Assembly: GCF_001905505.1 (NCBI RefSeq)
Contig: NZ_LIPG01000003.1
Coordinates: forward strand, 124,001-188,000
DNA length: 64,000 bases
Source of the DNA: Streptomyces sp. CB02058
Lineage (GTDB): Bacteria > Actinomycetota > Actinomycetes > Streptomycetales > Streptomycetaceae
Reading direction: 5' to 3'
Shown: positions 8,910-17,436 of the stretch, piece by piece
Numbering within the stretch: position 1 is the first letter of the stretch
How the letters are laid out: every line of letters begins with the position of its first letter
Translations under genes and position numbers: made by a program
Notes under the pieces: model-generated
The model's database searches: none
Told to the model about the DNA's origin: nothing
Seen by the model: only the letters and a program-made list of their open reading frames with translations

Positions 8910-9206
8910 ATGGCAACGGATTACGACACCCCACGCAAGACCGACGACGACGTGGACCAGGACAGCCTCGAAGAGCTCAAGGCTCGTCGGAGCGACAAGA
9001 CGGCATCCGCCGTCGATGTGGACGAGTTCGACGCGGCAGAGGGACTGGAGCTGCCCGGCGCAGACCTGTCCAACGAAGAGCTGGCCGTGCGGGTCCTGCC
9101 CAAGCAGGCCGACGAGTTCACCTGCATGAGCTGCTTCCTCGTGCACCACAGGAGTCAGCTGGCGCGCGAGAAGAACGGCCAGCCCATCTGCCGCGACTGC
9201 GACTGA
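8910..9206 (+). CDS. DUF4193 protein (small zinc-ribbon-like)
   Basis: 98-residue conserved actinobacterial protein beginning MATDYDTPRKTDDD, acidic through residue 70, ending in a four-cysteine cluster: CMSC and, about 20 residues later, CRDC. This CxxC...CxxC spacing is a likely Zn site. Preceded by GAGGGGGAGAG. DUF4193 is widespread and function is not established. It is followed 12 bp later by the membrane protein gene at 9219, likely co-transcribed. Confidence 0.88.
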   Translation: MATDYDTPRKTDDDVDQDSLEELKARRSDKTASAVDVDEFDAAEGLELPGADLSNEELAVRVLPKQADEFTCMSCFLVHHRSQLAREKNGQPICRDCD

Positions 9207-9218
9207 GGCCGGCCGGCC

Positions 9219-10169
9219 GTGGCAGGCGACACACCGTTCCGGAAGCGGCGCTTGCGGCGTACGAAGTCGTCGGAGGCGCATCAGGGCGGCACAGGCCCGG
9301 CGAAGGGCGAAAGCCCCGCTGCCGAGCGCACGACCGCCCTGCCGCCCTCTCCCGGCACAACTGACGACGAGCGGGGCCTTCCGGCCTCGCTCGAAGCAGT
9401 ACGGGCGGCGGGCTCGCCCCGCGAGCCCGGGCAGGAAGGGCCCTCGAAGGGGTCCGGCCGCCTGCACACACTGAAGCGGGGCGTGACCAGGAGCCGGGAA
9501 GGCGCCTCGGCCGCGATCGGCATGGTGGCCGACCGGATCATCGACATGGCTCCCCGTGTCCCCGTGAGGGACCTCGCCACCCTGCGCAGACAGTTCCCGG
9601 GGCTCGGCCCCGAAGAGCTCGCCGACAAGCTCGTCGCGGGTGCCTGCAAGGCCACCGCGGCCGTCGGCGCGGGCATCGGGGCCGCGGCGATGATGCCCGT
9701 ACCGCCCGCGATGCTCGCGGAGCTGGCAGCCGAGATCACCGGCGTGGCGGCCGTCGAGATGAAGCTCGTCGCCGAGCTCCACGAGGTCTACGGCCGACGC
9801 CCCCCGGGCAACATCGGGCAGCGCGGCACCGCGTATCTGACGTCCTGGACGGAGGAGCGCGGGATCGACGTCTCCCGCCCCACCACACTGAACGCGGCCC
9901 TGGGCGGGCAGATGAAGCGCGAGCTGCGCCAGCAGATCATGAAGCGCACCGTGCGCGACCTGCCGAACCTGATCCCGTTCATGATCGGTGCCGCCGTCGG
10001 CGCGATGATGAACCGCCGCGACACCAAGAAGCTCGCGGACCGGGTCAGGAACGACCTGCGGCGCGATCAGGTCTCCTGGGACCGGCTCGCCGGGCTCCCC
10101 CCGCTGGAACAGCCGACGCGGCCCGCCGAGGAGCTGCCCAAGGGCCTGGAAGGCCCCTCGGGCGGCTGA
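9219..10169 (+). CDS. Conserved membrane-associated protein, unknown function
   Basis: 316 residues. A basic, Ser/Pro-rich N-terminus (about 1-100) is followed by a helical domain with two short glycine/alanine-rich hydrophobic stretches: AAVGAGIGAAAMMPVPP (about 147-163) and LIPFMIGAAVGAMMNRR (about 250-266), then an amphipathic charged tail. The IGAAVGAMMNRRDTKKL signature resembles EcsC-like proteins, but I cannot confirm that. GTG start, 12 bp after the DUF4193 stop, GAGG upstream. Convergent with the DUF3093 gene, only 4 bp between the stops. Confidence 0.75.
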   Translation: MAGDTPFRKRRLRRTKSSEAHQGGTGPAKGESPAAERTTALPPSPGTTDDERGLPASLEAVRAAGSPREPGQEGPSKGSGRLHTLKRGVTRSREGASAAIGMVADRIIDMAPRVPVRDLATLRRQFPGLGPEELADKLVAGACKATAAVGAGIGAAAMMPVPPAMLAELAAEITGVAAVEMKLVAELHEVYGRRPPGNIGQRGTAYLTSWTEERGIDVSRPTTLNAALGGQMKRELRQQIMKRTVRDLPNLIPFMIGAAVGAMMNRRDTKKLADRVRNDLRRDQVSWDRLAGLPPLEQPTRPAEELPKGLEGPSGG

Positions 10170-10173
10170 CCCC

Positions 10174-10629
10174 TCAGGCGGCGACCGGCGTGAGTGCGGC
10201 GGCCAGCGCCTCGGGCTGCCGCGTCGACAGATAGACGTACGGCGTCGGGTCGGCCGGGTCCGTGACCTTCACCCGCACCGCGGTCGGGATGTAGCTGCGC
10301 AGCAGCATGTGGGCGCGCGGATCGGCCTTGTACGAGCGCCAGGCGCGCGCCTCCTCCTGGTCCAGCACCTCGGCGTCGCCGAGTGCCTCCAGCGGGATCC
10401 GGGCATCGCCCGCGACGAGGGCGCCCGCCACGACCCGGATGCGCGCGGAGCCGTACGAGCTCACCCCGGCACACGCCGCGGCCGTACCGGCGACCAGCCC
10501 GCCGAGCATGGGCAGGACGCCGAGCGGCAGGAGCATCAGCGCGCACGCGACGCCGATCCCGAAGCCGATGAGCCACCACGTACGAGGCGCGGTGAGACGT
10601 TCGTCGAAGGGAGGTGCGGAAGGCTGCAT
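10174..10629 (-). CDS. DUF3093 membrane protein
   Basis: 151 residues. The N-terminal pattern FDERLTAPRTWWLIGFG and two hydrophobic helices (about 17-55), followed by YGSARIRVVAGALVAGDARIP, identify the DUF3093 family of actinobacterial membrane proteins. Function unknown. The ATG at 10629 is preferred because family members begin shortly before the xERL motif; a GTG at 10653 would add eight basic residues. No clear Shine-Dalgarno precedes either. It diverges from the thioesterase gene with about 58 bp between starts. Confidence 0.85.
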   Translation of the reverse strand: MQPSAPPFDERLTAPRTWWLIGFGIGVACALMLLPLGVLPMLGGLVAGTAAACAGVSSYGSARIRVVAGALVAGDARIPLEALGDAEVLDQEEARAWRSYKADPRAHMLLRSYIPTAVRVKVTDPADPTPYVYLSTRQPEALAAALTPVAA

Positions 10630-10687
10630 GACAGCAAGCTTGGCACGGCGCACCCCCGGGCGGGCCGCGCGGGTAAGGTCTGCGGCT

Positions 10688-11272
10688 GTGAGTGGAACAT
10701 CTGCACGTCTGACACCCCCGGCCGACGCGGTGAAGCCCGTCCGGCATCCCGACGCCCCGGCGCCCGGCGAGATCCTCGGCTCCCACTACGAACACTGTTT
10801 CGGCTGTGGTGACGGACAGCCGCACGGACTGCATCTGAGCGCGAAGGCCGGCGAGGGCGTGAGCGTCACCGCCGAGTTCACCGTGAAGCCCGCACACCAG
10901 GGTGCCCCGGGACTGGCGCACGGAGGGGTCCTGGCCACGGCCATGGACGAGACGCTCGGCGCCCTGAGCTGGCTGCTGCGGGTCATCGCGGTGACCGGAC
11001 GGCTGGAGACCGACTACGTCCTGCCGGTGCCGGTGGACACCGTCCTCTTCCTGGACGCGGAGGTCACCGCCGTCCACGGCCGGAAGATCTACTGCCGCGC
11101 CACGGGACGGACGGGCGGCCCCGAGGGCCCCGTCGCGGTCCGTGCGGAAGCCCTCTTCATCGAGGTCAAGGTGGACCACTTCATCGACAACGGACGGCCC
11201 GAGGAGATCCAGGCGGCCATGTCCGACCCGGACCAGGTCAGGCGTGCCCGTGCCTTCGAGGTGAACCCCTGA
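10688..11272 (+). CDS. PaaI-like hotdog-fold thioesterase
   Basis: 194 residues with a hotdog domain in the second half. HCFGCGDGQPHGLHL (about residues 37-51) and PGLAHGGVLATAMDETLG (about 77-94) are typical of the PaaI/4HBT acyl-CoA thioesterase group, the latter containing the catalytic helix. The acyl substrate is unknown. GTG at 10688 begins the conserved region. The stop overlaps the dut start by one base (TGATG), indicating translational coupling with dut. Confidence 0.85.
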   Translation: MSGTSARLTPPADAVKPVRHPDAPAPGEILGSHYEHCFGCGDGQPHGLHLSAKAGEGVSVTAEFTVKPAHQGAPGLAHGGVLATAMDETLGALSWLLRVIAVTGRLETDYVLPVPVDTVLFLDAEVTAVHGRKIYCRATGRTGGPEGPVAVRAEALFIEVKVDHFIDNGRPEEIQAAMSDPDQVRRARAFEVNP

Positions 11273-11799
11273 TGCGCGCTCCCGTCGACGTACTGATCCG
11301 CCGGGTCGACCCGGACGTGCCGATTCCCGCGTACGGGCATCCCGGCGACGCCGGTGCCGATCTGGTGACCACCGAGGCCGCCGAGCTCGCCCCCGGCGAG
11401 CGGGCGGTGCTCCCCACCGGGGTGTCGATCGCGCTGCCCGACGGCTACGCCGCCTTCGTGCACCCCCGCTCGGGCCTCGCCGCCCGCTGCGGAGTGGCTC
11501 TCGTGAACGCCCCAGGGACGGTTGATGCCGGGTACCGTGGGGAGATCAAGGTCATCGTGGTCAATCTCGATCCGCGCGAGACCGTGAGGTTCGAACGGTT
11601 CGACCGGATTGCCCAACTGGTCGTCCAGCAGGTCGAGAAGGTGCGCTTCCACGAGGTGACGGAGCTTCCCGGCTCGGCGCGGGCCGAAGGGGGCTTCGGA
11701 TCCACGGGCGGTCATGCCGCGGTGGACGGCGTCACGGGCGGTAACACCCAGGGTGGGAACAGCTACGCTTCGGTCGTATCCGACCGGGAAGGACGTTGA
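11272..11799 (+). CDS. dut: dUTP diphosphatase
   Basis: Hydrolyses dUTP to dUMP and PPi, keeping uracil out of DNA and supplying dTMP synthesis. 175 residues, trimeric all-beta dUTPase. All five motifs are visible: GDAGADL, HPRSGLAAR, GTVDAGYRGEIKV, RIAQLVV and the C-terminal EGGFGSTG that closes over the active site. The tail after motif 5 is about 35 residues longer than minimal dUTPases. The start overlaps the thioesterase stop; the next gene begins 2 bp after the dut stop. Confidence 0.97.
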   Translation: MRAPVDVLIRRVDPDVPIPAYGHPGDAGADLVTTEAAELAPGERAVLPTGVSIALPDGYAAFVHPRSGLAARCGVALVNAPGTVDAGYRGEIKVIVVNLDPRETVRFERFDRIAQLVVQQVEKVRFHEVTELPGSARAEGGFGSTGGHAAVDGVTGGNTQGGNSYASVVSDREGR

Positions 11800-11800
11800 C

Positions 11801-12571
11801 GTGTTCGGACGTCGCAAGAACAGTGGTTCCGCCGAGGACACGGCGGACGAAGCGCGCGAGGCCGAGCAGGTCGCCGACGAGCTCGACGGCGCCGCGGCCG
11901 GCAACGGATCGCGCCGCACGAACCTGCCGCCGGCACCCCGCCCGGACGGGCCGTGGGACATCTCCGAGGTGTCCCAGCCCGGCGAGGGCCGGGTGGACCT
12001 CGGCGGCATCTTCGTGCCCGGGGTCGAGGGCATGGAGCTCCGCGTGGAGGTCGCGGGCGACGCGATCGTCGCGGCCACCGTCGTGCTGCGCGACAGCGCG
12101 GTCCAGCTCCAGGCCTTCGCCGCTCCCAAGCGGGAGGGCATCTGGGGCGAGGTGCGCGAGGAGATCGCGTCCGGCATCACCCAGCAGGGCGGGATCATCG
12201 ACGAGGTCGAGGGCCCGCTGGGCTGGGAGCTGCGCGCCCAGGTCCCCGTTCAGCTCCCGGACGGGAAGAACGGCGTACAGCTGGTGCGCTTCGTCGGTGT
12301 CGACGGGCCGCGCTGGTTCCTGCGCGGAGTGATCTCCGGCCAGGGCGCCGTGCAGCCCGAGGCCGCGGGGCTGCTGGAGACGATCTTCCGGGACACCGTC
12401 GTCGTCCGCGGCGACGGCCCGATGGCTCCCCGCGACCCGATCGTCCTCAAGCTCCCCAACGACGCCCAGATGGTGCCGGAGGGTGTGCAGCAGGAGGACC
12501 AGGAGACCTCGAAGTTCTCCGGTGGCATGGGCCAGCTCCAGCGCGGACCCGAGATCACCGAGGTGCGCTGA
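11801..12571 (+). CDS. DUF3710 protein
   Basis: 256-residue conserved actinobacterial protein. It begins VFGRRKNSG, has an acidic linker and then a globular domain with GPWDISEV (about 49-56) and VDGPRWFLRG. DUF3710 proteins commonly sit directly after dut in actinobacteria, as here, but no biochemical role is known to me. The GTG at 11801 has GGAAGGA 8 bases upstream, inside the end of dut. No membrane segment. Ends the thioesterase-dut-DUF3710 operon before a strong hairpin. Confidence 0.9.
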   Translation: MFGRRKNSGSAEDTADEAREAEQVADELDGAAAGNGSRRTNLPPAPRPDGPWDISEVSQPGEGRVDLGGIFVPGVEGMELRVEVAGDAIVAATVVLRDSAVQLQAFAAPKREGIWGEVREEIASGITQQGGIIDEVEGPLGWELRAQVPVQLPDGKNGVQLVRFVGVDGPRWFLRGVISGQGAVQPEAAGLLETIFRDTVVVRGDGPMAPRDPIVLKLPNDAQMVPEGVQQEDQETSKFSGGMGQLQRGPEITEVR

Positions 12572-12590
12572 CCGCACCGCGGAACGTCAG

Positions 12591-12634
12591 GGCCGGTGGG
12601 CCGTGTCCCGGGGAATGGGCACGGCCCACCGGCC
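12591..12634 (+). terminator. Terminator of the dut operon
   Basis: GGCCGGTGGGCCGTGTCCC (12591-12609) pairs with 12617-12634 with one bulged T: a 15-bp uninterrupted stem plus 3 bp, 7-base loop, followed by TTT. Confidence 0.85.
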
Positions 12635-12727
12635 TTTCCATTGCCTCACCGGGTGCCTCACGCACATACTGGCCGCTGCCGGGTGAGCGGTACGCACGAC
12701 GGCGTACGCACGGGGGGAGCGGGAACG

Positions 12728-13462
12728 ATGACACGGAGCACCGGCGCGCGGAGCGGCACCGTCCTGACCGGGAGCCCGGCCGACGGGCCCATGGTGCGGG
12801 TCGAGGACCTGCACCGCTCGTACGGCAGCGGCGCAGCCGCCGTGCACGCGCTGCGGGGCGTCTCCTTCGAGATCCCGCGCGGCGAGCTGGTCGCGCTCAA
12901 GGGCCGCTCGGGGTCCGGCAAGACGACGCTGCTCAACCTCGTCGGCGGCCTGGACACGCCGGACGGCGGCCGGATCACCGTCGGCGGCACCGACCTCTCC
13001 GGGCTCGGCGAGGACGGGCTGCTGGAGCTGCGCAGGGACCGCATCGGCTTCATCTTCCAGTCCTTCGGCCTGATCCCGATCCTCACGGCCGCGGAGAACG
13101 TCGGCGTACCGATGCGGCTGCTCAAGGCCGACCCGCGCGAGCGCGAGGAGCGGGTGGCGCTGCTGCTCTCGCTGGTGGGCCTCGGCGACCACGCCCGGCA
13201 GCGTCCCGGCGAGCTCTCGGGCGGCCAGCAGCAGCGCGTCGCCATCGCCCGCGCGCTCGCCAACCGGCCCGCGCTCCTGATCGCCGACGAGCCCACCGGG
13301 CAGCTCGACGCGGAGACCGGACTCGCGGTGATGCAGCTCCTGCGGGCCGTCGTGCGCAGCGAGGGCGTCACCCTCCTCGTCGCCACCCACGACCCCCAGC
13401 TGCTCGGATTCGCCGACCGGGTCCTGGAGCTCAGCGACGGGCACATCGTCGAGCACGCGTAG
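12728..13462 (+). CDS. ABC transporter ATPase, LolD/MacB-like
   Basis: 244-residue nucleotide-binding subunit. Walker A is GRSGSGKTT, signature LSGGQQQR, Walker B LLIADEPTGQLD, H-loop THDPQL. The pattern FIFQSFGLIPILTAAENV and the signature match the LolD/MacB/FtsE class that pairs with FtsX-like permeases. No permease gene is adjacent: upstream is the dut operon terminator, downstream kdpD. ATG at 12728 follows GGGGGGAGCGGGA. It may act with a permease encoded elsewhere. Confidence 0.9.
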   Translation: MTRSTGARSGTVLTGSPADGPMVRVEDLHRSYGSGAAAVHALRGVSFEIPRGELVALKGRSGSGKTTLLNLVGGLDTPDGGRITVGGTDLSGLGEDGLLELRRDRIGFIFQSFGLIPILTAAENVGVPMRLLKADPREREERVALLLSLVGLGDHARQRPGELSGGQQQRVAIARALANRPALLIADEPTGQLDAETGLAVMQLLRAVVRSEGVTLLVATHDPQLLGFADRVLELSDGHIVEHA

Positions 13463-13486
13463 CCGGCCCCGCCGGGAACGCAGGGC

Positions 13487-13503
13487 GCGGGGGACACCCC
13501 CGC
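13487..13503 (+). terminator. Short GC hairpin after the ABC ATPase
   Basis: GCGGGGG, loop ACA, CCCCCGC, 24 bp downstream of the stop. Short but perfect. Confidence 0.45.
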
Positions 13504-13630
13504 CGCATCAGAATCCTGTCAAGACGGAGCCCGCGTCCGGCCCTGACCCCATATGCCGGAAATTCTCGGGGTAGCTTCGAGACCGGCTCCCGCATCGGCG
13601 GCAGCCGGTTTCAGAGAAGACAATGGGGCC

Positions 13631-16174
13631 ATGGCGCGCGGCAAGCTTCGGATCTACCTGGGTGCGGCACCCGGCGTCGGCAAGACGTACGCGATGCTCT
13701 CCGAGGCCCATCGGCGTGTGGAACGCGGCACGGACTGCGTCGTCGCCTTCGTGGAGCACCACGACCGGCCCCGCACCGAGGTGCTGCTCCACGGCCTGGA
13801 GCAGATCCGGCGCCGCGACATCGAACACCGCTCGGCCGTCTTCGCGGAGATGGACGTCGACGCCGTACTGGAGCGTGCGCCCGCCGTCGCCCTCGTGGAC
13901 GAACTCGCCCACACCAACGTGCCCGGCTCCCGCAACGCCAAGCGCTGGCAGGACGTCGAAGAGCTTCTCAAGGCCGGCATCGACGTGGTGTCCACCGTCA
14001 ACATCCAGCACCTGGAGTCCCTCGGCGACGTCGTCGAGTCGATAACCGGCGTGCGCCAGCAGGAGACCATCCCCGACGAGGTCGCCCGGCGGGCCGACCA
14101 GATCGAGCTCGTCGACATGTCGCCCGAGGCGCTGCGGCGCCGCATGGCCCACGGGAACATCTACCAGTCCGACAAGGTCGACGCGGCCCTCTCCAACTAC
14201 TTCCGCCCAGGCAACCTCACCGCCCTGCGCGAGCTGGCCCTCCTCTGGGTCGCCGACCGGGTCGACGAGTACCTCCAGCAGTACCGGGGCGAGCACGACA
14301 TCAGCGCCCCCTGGCAGGCCCGCGAGCGCATCGTCGTCGGCCTCACCGGCGGCCCCGAGGGCCGCACCCTGATCCGTCGCGCCTCCCGGATGGCCGCCAA
14401 GGGCTCCGGCAGCGAGATCCTCGCGGTGTACATCGCCCGCAGCGACGGACTGACCTCCGCGTCGCCCAAGGAGCTCGCCGGCCAGCGCACCCTCGTCGAG
14501 GACCTCGGCGGAACCTTCCACCACGTCATCGGCGACGACATACCCACCGCGCTCCTGGCGTTCGCACGGGGCGTCAACGCCACCCAGATCGTCCTCGGGT
14601 CCAGCCGCCGCAAGACCTGGCAGTACATCTACGGCCCCGGTGTGGGCGCCACCGTCGCCCGCGAGTCCGGTCCCGACCTGGACGTCCACATCGTCACGCA
14701 CGAAGAGGTCGCCAAGGGCCGCGGGCTGCCCATCGCCCGCGGCGCCCGGCTCAGCCGCGCCCGGATCCTGTCCGGCTGGGTGGCGGGCGTCGGAGGGCCC
14801 GCCCTCCTCACCCTCCTCCTCCAGGGCATGGAGAACGGCCCGGGGCTCGCCAACGACGTCCTGCTCTTCCTCTTCATGACGGTCGCCGCCGCGCTGCTCG
14901 GCGGGCTGACCCCGGCCCTCGCCTCCGCCGCCGTCGGCTCCCTGCTCCTGAACTACTGGTTCACCCCGCCCACCCACACCCTGACCGTGCAGGACCCGGA
15001 GAACTTCGTCGCCATCGTGATCTTCTTCGCGGTGGCGGTGGCGGTCGCCTCCGTCGTCGACCTGGCGGCCAGACGCACCCACCAGGCGGCCCGGCTGCGC
15101 GCCGAGTCGGAGATCCTCTCCGCCCTGGCCGGGAGCGTCCTGCGGGGCGAGACGGCCCTGGACGCCCTGCTGGACCGGGTGCGCGAGACCTTCGGCATGG
15201 AGTCCGTCGCCCTCCTGGAGCGGAAGAACGACGTCGAGCCCTGGACCTGTGCCGGGTCCGTCGGGCCCGCCCCGGTGGCCCGCCCCGACGACGCGGACGT
15301 GGACATGCCCGTCGGCGACCACATGGCGCTGGCGCTCTCCGGCCGTGTGCTGCCCGCCGAGGACCGCCGCGTCCTCGGCGCCTTCGCCGCCCAGGCCGCC
15401 GTCGTGCTCGACCGCCAGCGCCTGGTGGGCGAGGCGGAGGCGGCCAGGCGGCTGGCCGAGGGCAACCGGATCAGGACCGCGCTGCTCGCCGCCGTCAGCC
15501 ACGACCTGCGCACCCCGCTGGCCGCCATCAAGGCCGCCGTCACCTCCCTGCGCTCCGACGACGTCTCCTGGTCCGACGCCGACGAGGCGGAGCTCCTCGC
15601 GGCCATCGAGGACGGCGCCGACCGCCTGGACCACCTGGTCGGCAACCTCCTCGACATGTCGCGTCTGCAGACCGGCACGGTCACCCCGCTGATCCGCGAG
15701 ATCGACCTCGACGAGGTCGTCCCGATGGCCCTCGGCGGCGTACCGGAGGGCAGTGTCGACCTGGACATCCCCGAGACGCTGCCCATGGTCGCCGTCGACC
15801 CGGGGCTGCTGGAGCGGGCCGTCGCCAACATCGTCGAGAACGCCGTCAAGTACAGCCCTCACCGGGAACGCGTCACCGTCGCCGCCAGCGCCCTGGGCGC
15901 GCGGGTGGAGCTGCGGGTGGCCGACCGGGGCCGCGGGGTCCCTGACGAGGCCAAGGAACGCATATTCGAGCCCTTCCAGCGGTACGGTGACGCTCCGCGC
16001 GGTGCCGGGGTCGGCCTGGGGCTCGCCGTCGCCCGGGGCTTCGTGGAGTCCATGGGCGGCACGCTGGGCGCCGAGGACACCCCCGGCGGCGGGCTCACCA
16101 TGGTCCTCACGCTCACCGCGGCTCCGGGGCAGGTGCAGGCCGGCTCCCTGTCCCCGTCGCGGGTGACGTCATGA
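13631..16174 (+). CDS. kdpD: Sensor kinase KdpD
   Basis: 847-residue K+/osmotic-stress sensor kinase. The N-terminal KdpD domain starts MARGKLRIYLGAAPGVGKT with the Walker A motif and contains AHTNVPGS. A USP-like domain follows (about 230-370), then four closely spaced TM helices (about 375-490), a GAF-like region, the H-box AVSHDLRTPLAAIKA (about residue 622) and ATPase boxes NIVENAVKYSP and GVGLGLAVARG. I see no FTAxY c-di-AMP motif in the USP part. ATG at 13631 chosen from the family start. Structural kdpFABC genes are not in this window; kdpE follows. Confidence 0.95.
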   Translation: MARGKLRIYLGAAPGVGKTYAMLSEAHRRVERGTDCVVAFVEHHDRPRTEVLLHGLEQIRRRDIEHRSAVFAEMDVDAVLERAPAVALVDELAHTNVPGSRNAKRWQDVEELLKAGIDVVSTVNIQHLESLGDVVESITGVRQQETIPDEVARRADQIELVDMSPEALRRRMAHGNIYQSDKVDAALSNYFRPGNLTALRELALLWVADRVDEYLQQYRGEHDISAPWQARERIVVGLTGGPEGRTLIRRASRMAAKGSGSEILAVYIARSDGLTSASPKELAGQRTLVEDLGGTFHHVIGDDIPTALLAFARGVNATQIVLGSSRRKTWQYIYGPGVGATVARESGPDLDVHIVTHEEVAKGRGLPIARGARLSRARILSGWVAGVGGPALLTLLLQGMENGPGLANDVLLFLFMTVAAALLGGLTPALASAAVGSLLLNYWFTPPTHTLTVQDPENFVAIVIFFAVAVAVASVVDLAARRTHQAARLRAESEILSALAGSVLRGETALDALLDRVRETFGMESVALLERKNDVEPWTCAGSVGPAPVARPDDADVDMPVGDHMALALSGRVLPAEDRRVLGAFAAQAAVVLDRQRLVGEAEAARRLAEGNRIRTALLAAVSHDLRTPLAAIKAAVTSLRSDDVSWSDADEAELLAAIEDGADRLDHLVGNLLDMSRLQTGTVTPLIREIDLDEVVPMALGGVPEGSVDLDIPETLPMVAVDPGLLERAVANIVENAVKYSPHRERVTVAASALGARVELRVADRGRGVPDEAKERIFEPFQRYGDAPRGAGVGLGLAVARGFVESMGGTLGAEDTPGGGLTMVLTLTAAPGQVQAGSLSPSRVTS

Positions 16175-16238
16175 CGCCGAGCGCCCGTCCGGGGCGCACC
16201 CCCACCCCGTACACGTATTCCGGAAAGGCAGGTCCGCG

Positions 16239-16946
16239 ATGACCAGGGTGCTCGTGGTCGACGACGAGCCGCAGATCGTGCGCGCCCTCGTGATCAACCT
16301 CAAGGCACGCAGGTACGAGGTGGACGCGGCGCCCGACGGGGCGACCGCCCTCCAGCTCGCCGCGGCCCGCCACCCCGACGTGGTCGTCCTCGACCTCGGG
16401 CTGCCCGACATGGACGGCGTCGAGGTGATCAGAGGGCTGCGCGGCTGGACCCGGGTGCCGATCCTCGTGCTCTCCGCCCGGCACACCTCCGACGAGAAGG
16501 TCGAGGCACTGGACGCGGGGGCCGACGACTACGTCACCAAGCCGTTCGGCATGGACGAACTGCTGGCACGGCTGCGCGCCGCCGTGCGCAGGGCCGAACC
16601 GGTCGGCTCCGACGGCGCCGACGACCAGGTGATCGTCGAGACCGAGGGCTTCACCGTCGACCTGGCCGCGAAGAAGGTCCAGCGCGAAGGCCGCGACGTA
16701 CGCCTGACACCCACCGAGTGGCACCTGCTGGAGGTGCTGGTCCGCAACGCGGGCCGGCTCGTCAGCCAGAAGCAGCTGCTCCAGGAGGTCTGGGGACCCT
16801 CCTACGGCACGGAGACCAACTACCTGCGGGTCTACATGGCCCAGCTGCGCCGGAAGCTCGAGGCGGATCCCTCGCACCCCAGACACTTCGTGACCGAGCC
16901 GGGGATGGGGTACCGCTTCGAGCGCGGCCAGGCGGTTTCCGAGTGA
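16239..16946 (+). CDS. kdpE: Response regulator KdpE
   Basis: 235-residue OmpR-family regulator and cognate partner of KdpD, controlling high-affinity K+ uptake genes. Receiver: VLVVDDEPQIVRAL, phospho-acceptor Asp in VVVLDLGLPDMDG (about residue 52), KPFGMDEL. Winged helix: RLTPTEWHLLE and ending EPGMGYRFE. ATG at 16239 is preceded by GGAAAGGCAGG. It lies 64 bp after kdpD in the same direction. Confidence 0.95.
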   Translation: MTRVLVVDDEPQIVRALVINLKARRYEVDAAPDGATALQLAAARHPDVVVLDLGLPDMDGVEVIRGLRGWTRVPILVLSARHTSDEKVEALDAGADDYVTKPFGMDELLARLRAAVRRAEPVGSDGADDQVIVETEGFTVDLAAKKVQREGRDVRLTPTEWHLLEVLVRNAGRLVSQKQLLQEVWGPSYGTETNYLRVYMAQLRRKLEADPSHPRHFVTEPGMGYRFERGQAVSE

Positions 16947-17016
16947 GCGCATTCACTCCTTCGAGTGACACCCCCGTGACCCCGCCCCTCCCACAGGGGA
17001 CCGGTACCCTTCGGGT

Positions 17017-17433
17017 ATGAGCGCTGTTCCCCGATTCGAGAAGCCCGGCAGGACGGAGAAGCCGTCCGGCCGCTTCCGACGCATGCTCGACCGGCTCTCC
17101 AGCTCCCAGGAGGACCTGGAGTCCGAGGAGCTGCAGGAGGACGCGCACGCCTCGGGCTGCACGCGCATCTCCGAGTGCTCGGACCGACAGATCGTCAAGG
17201 TGACTGGTACCTTGCGGACCGTCACCCTGCGTCCGCGGGCCGGAGTGCCCGCCCTCGAGGCGGAGCTCTTCGACGGCACCGCGCCGCTCGACGTGGTCTG
17301 GCTCGGCCGGCGGTCCATCGTCGGCATCGAGCCGGGCCGCAAGCTCATAGCGTCGGGCCGCATCGCCATCAGCCATGGGCGCCGGGTGCTGTTCAACCCC
17401 AAATACGAACTCCGACCGCTCGGCAAGGAGTAG
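17017..17433 (+). CDS. OB-fold nucleic acid-binding domain protein
   Basis: 138 residues. An N-terminal charged segment (1-45) is followed by a single OB-fold barrel: VKVTGTLRTVTLRPR, VPALEAELFDGTAPLDVVW, GIEPGRKLIASGRI. Actinobacterial proteins of this size are regularly encoded between kdpE-like and DUF3159 genes. Single-stranded nucleic acid binding is the family expectation only. ATG at 17017. Stop is 3 bp before the DUF3159 gene, so the pair is coupled. Confidence 0.87.
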   Translation: MSAVPRFEKPGRTEKPSGRFRRMLDRLSSSQEDLESEELQEDAHASGCTRISECSDRQIVKVTGTLRTVTLRPRAGVPALEAELFDGTAPLDVVWLGRRSIVGIEPGRKLIASGRIAISHGRRVLFNPKYELRPLGKE

Positions 17434-17436
17434 CCG

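Noticed and set aside
11953..15945. A 1330-residue open frame on the plus strand across DUF3710, the ABC ATPase and kdpD
   Set aside because: It is a high-GC shadow frame: Arg/Pro/Gly-rich, no family motifs, and it crosses three well-supported genes and their terminators.
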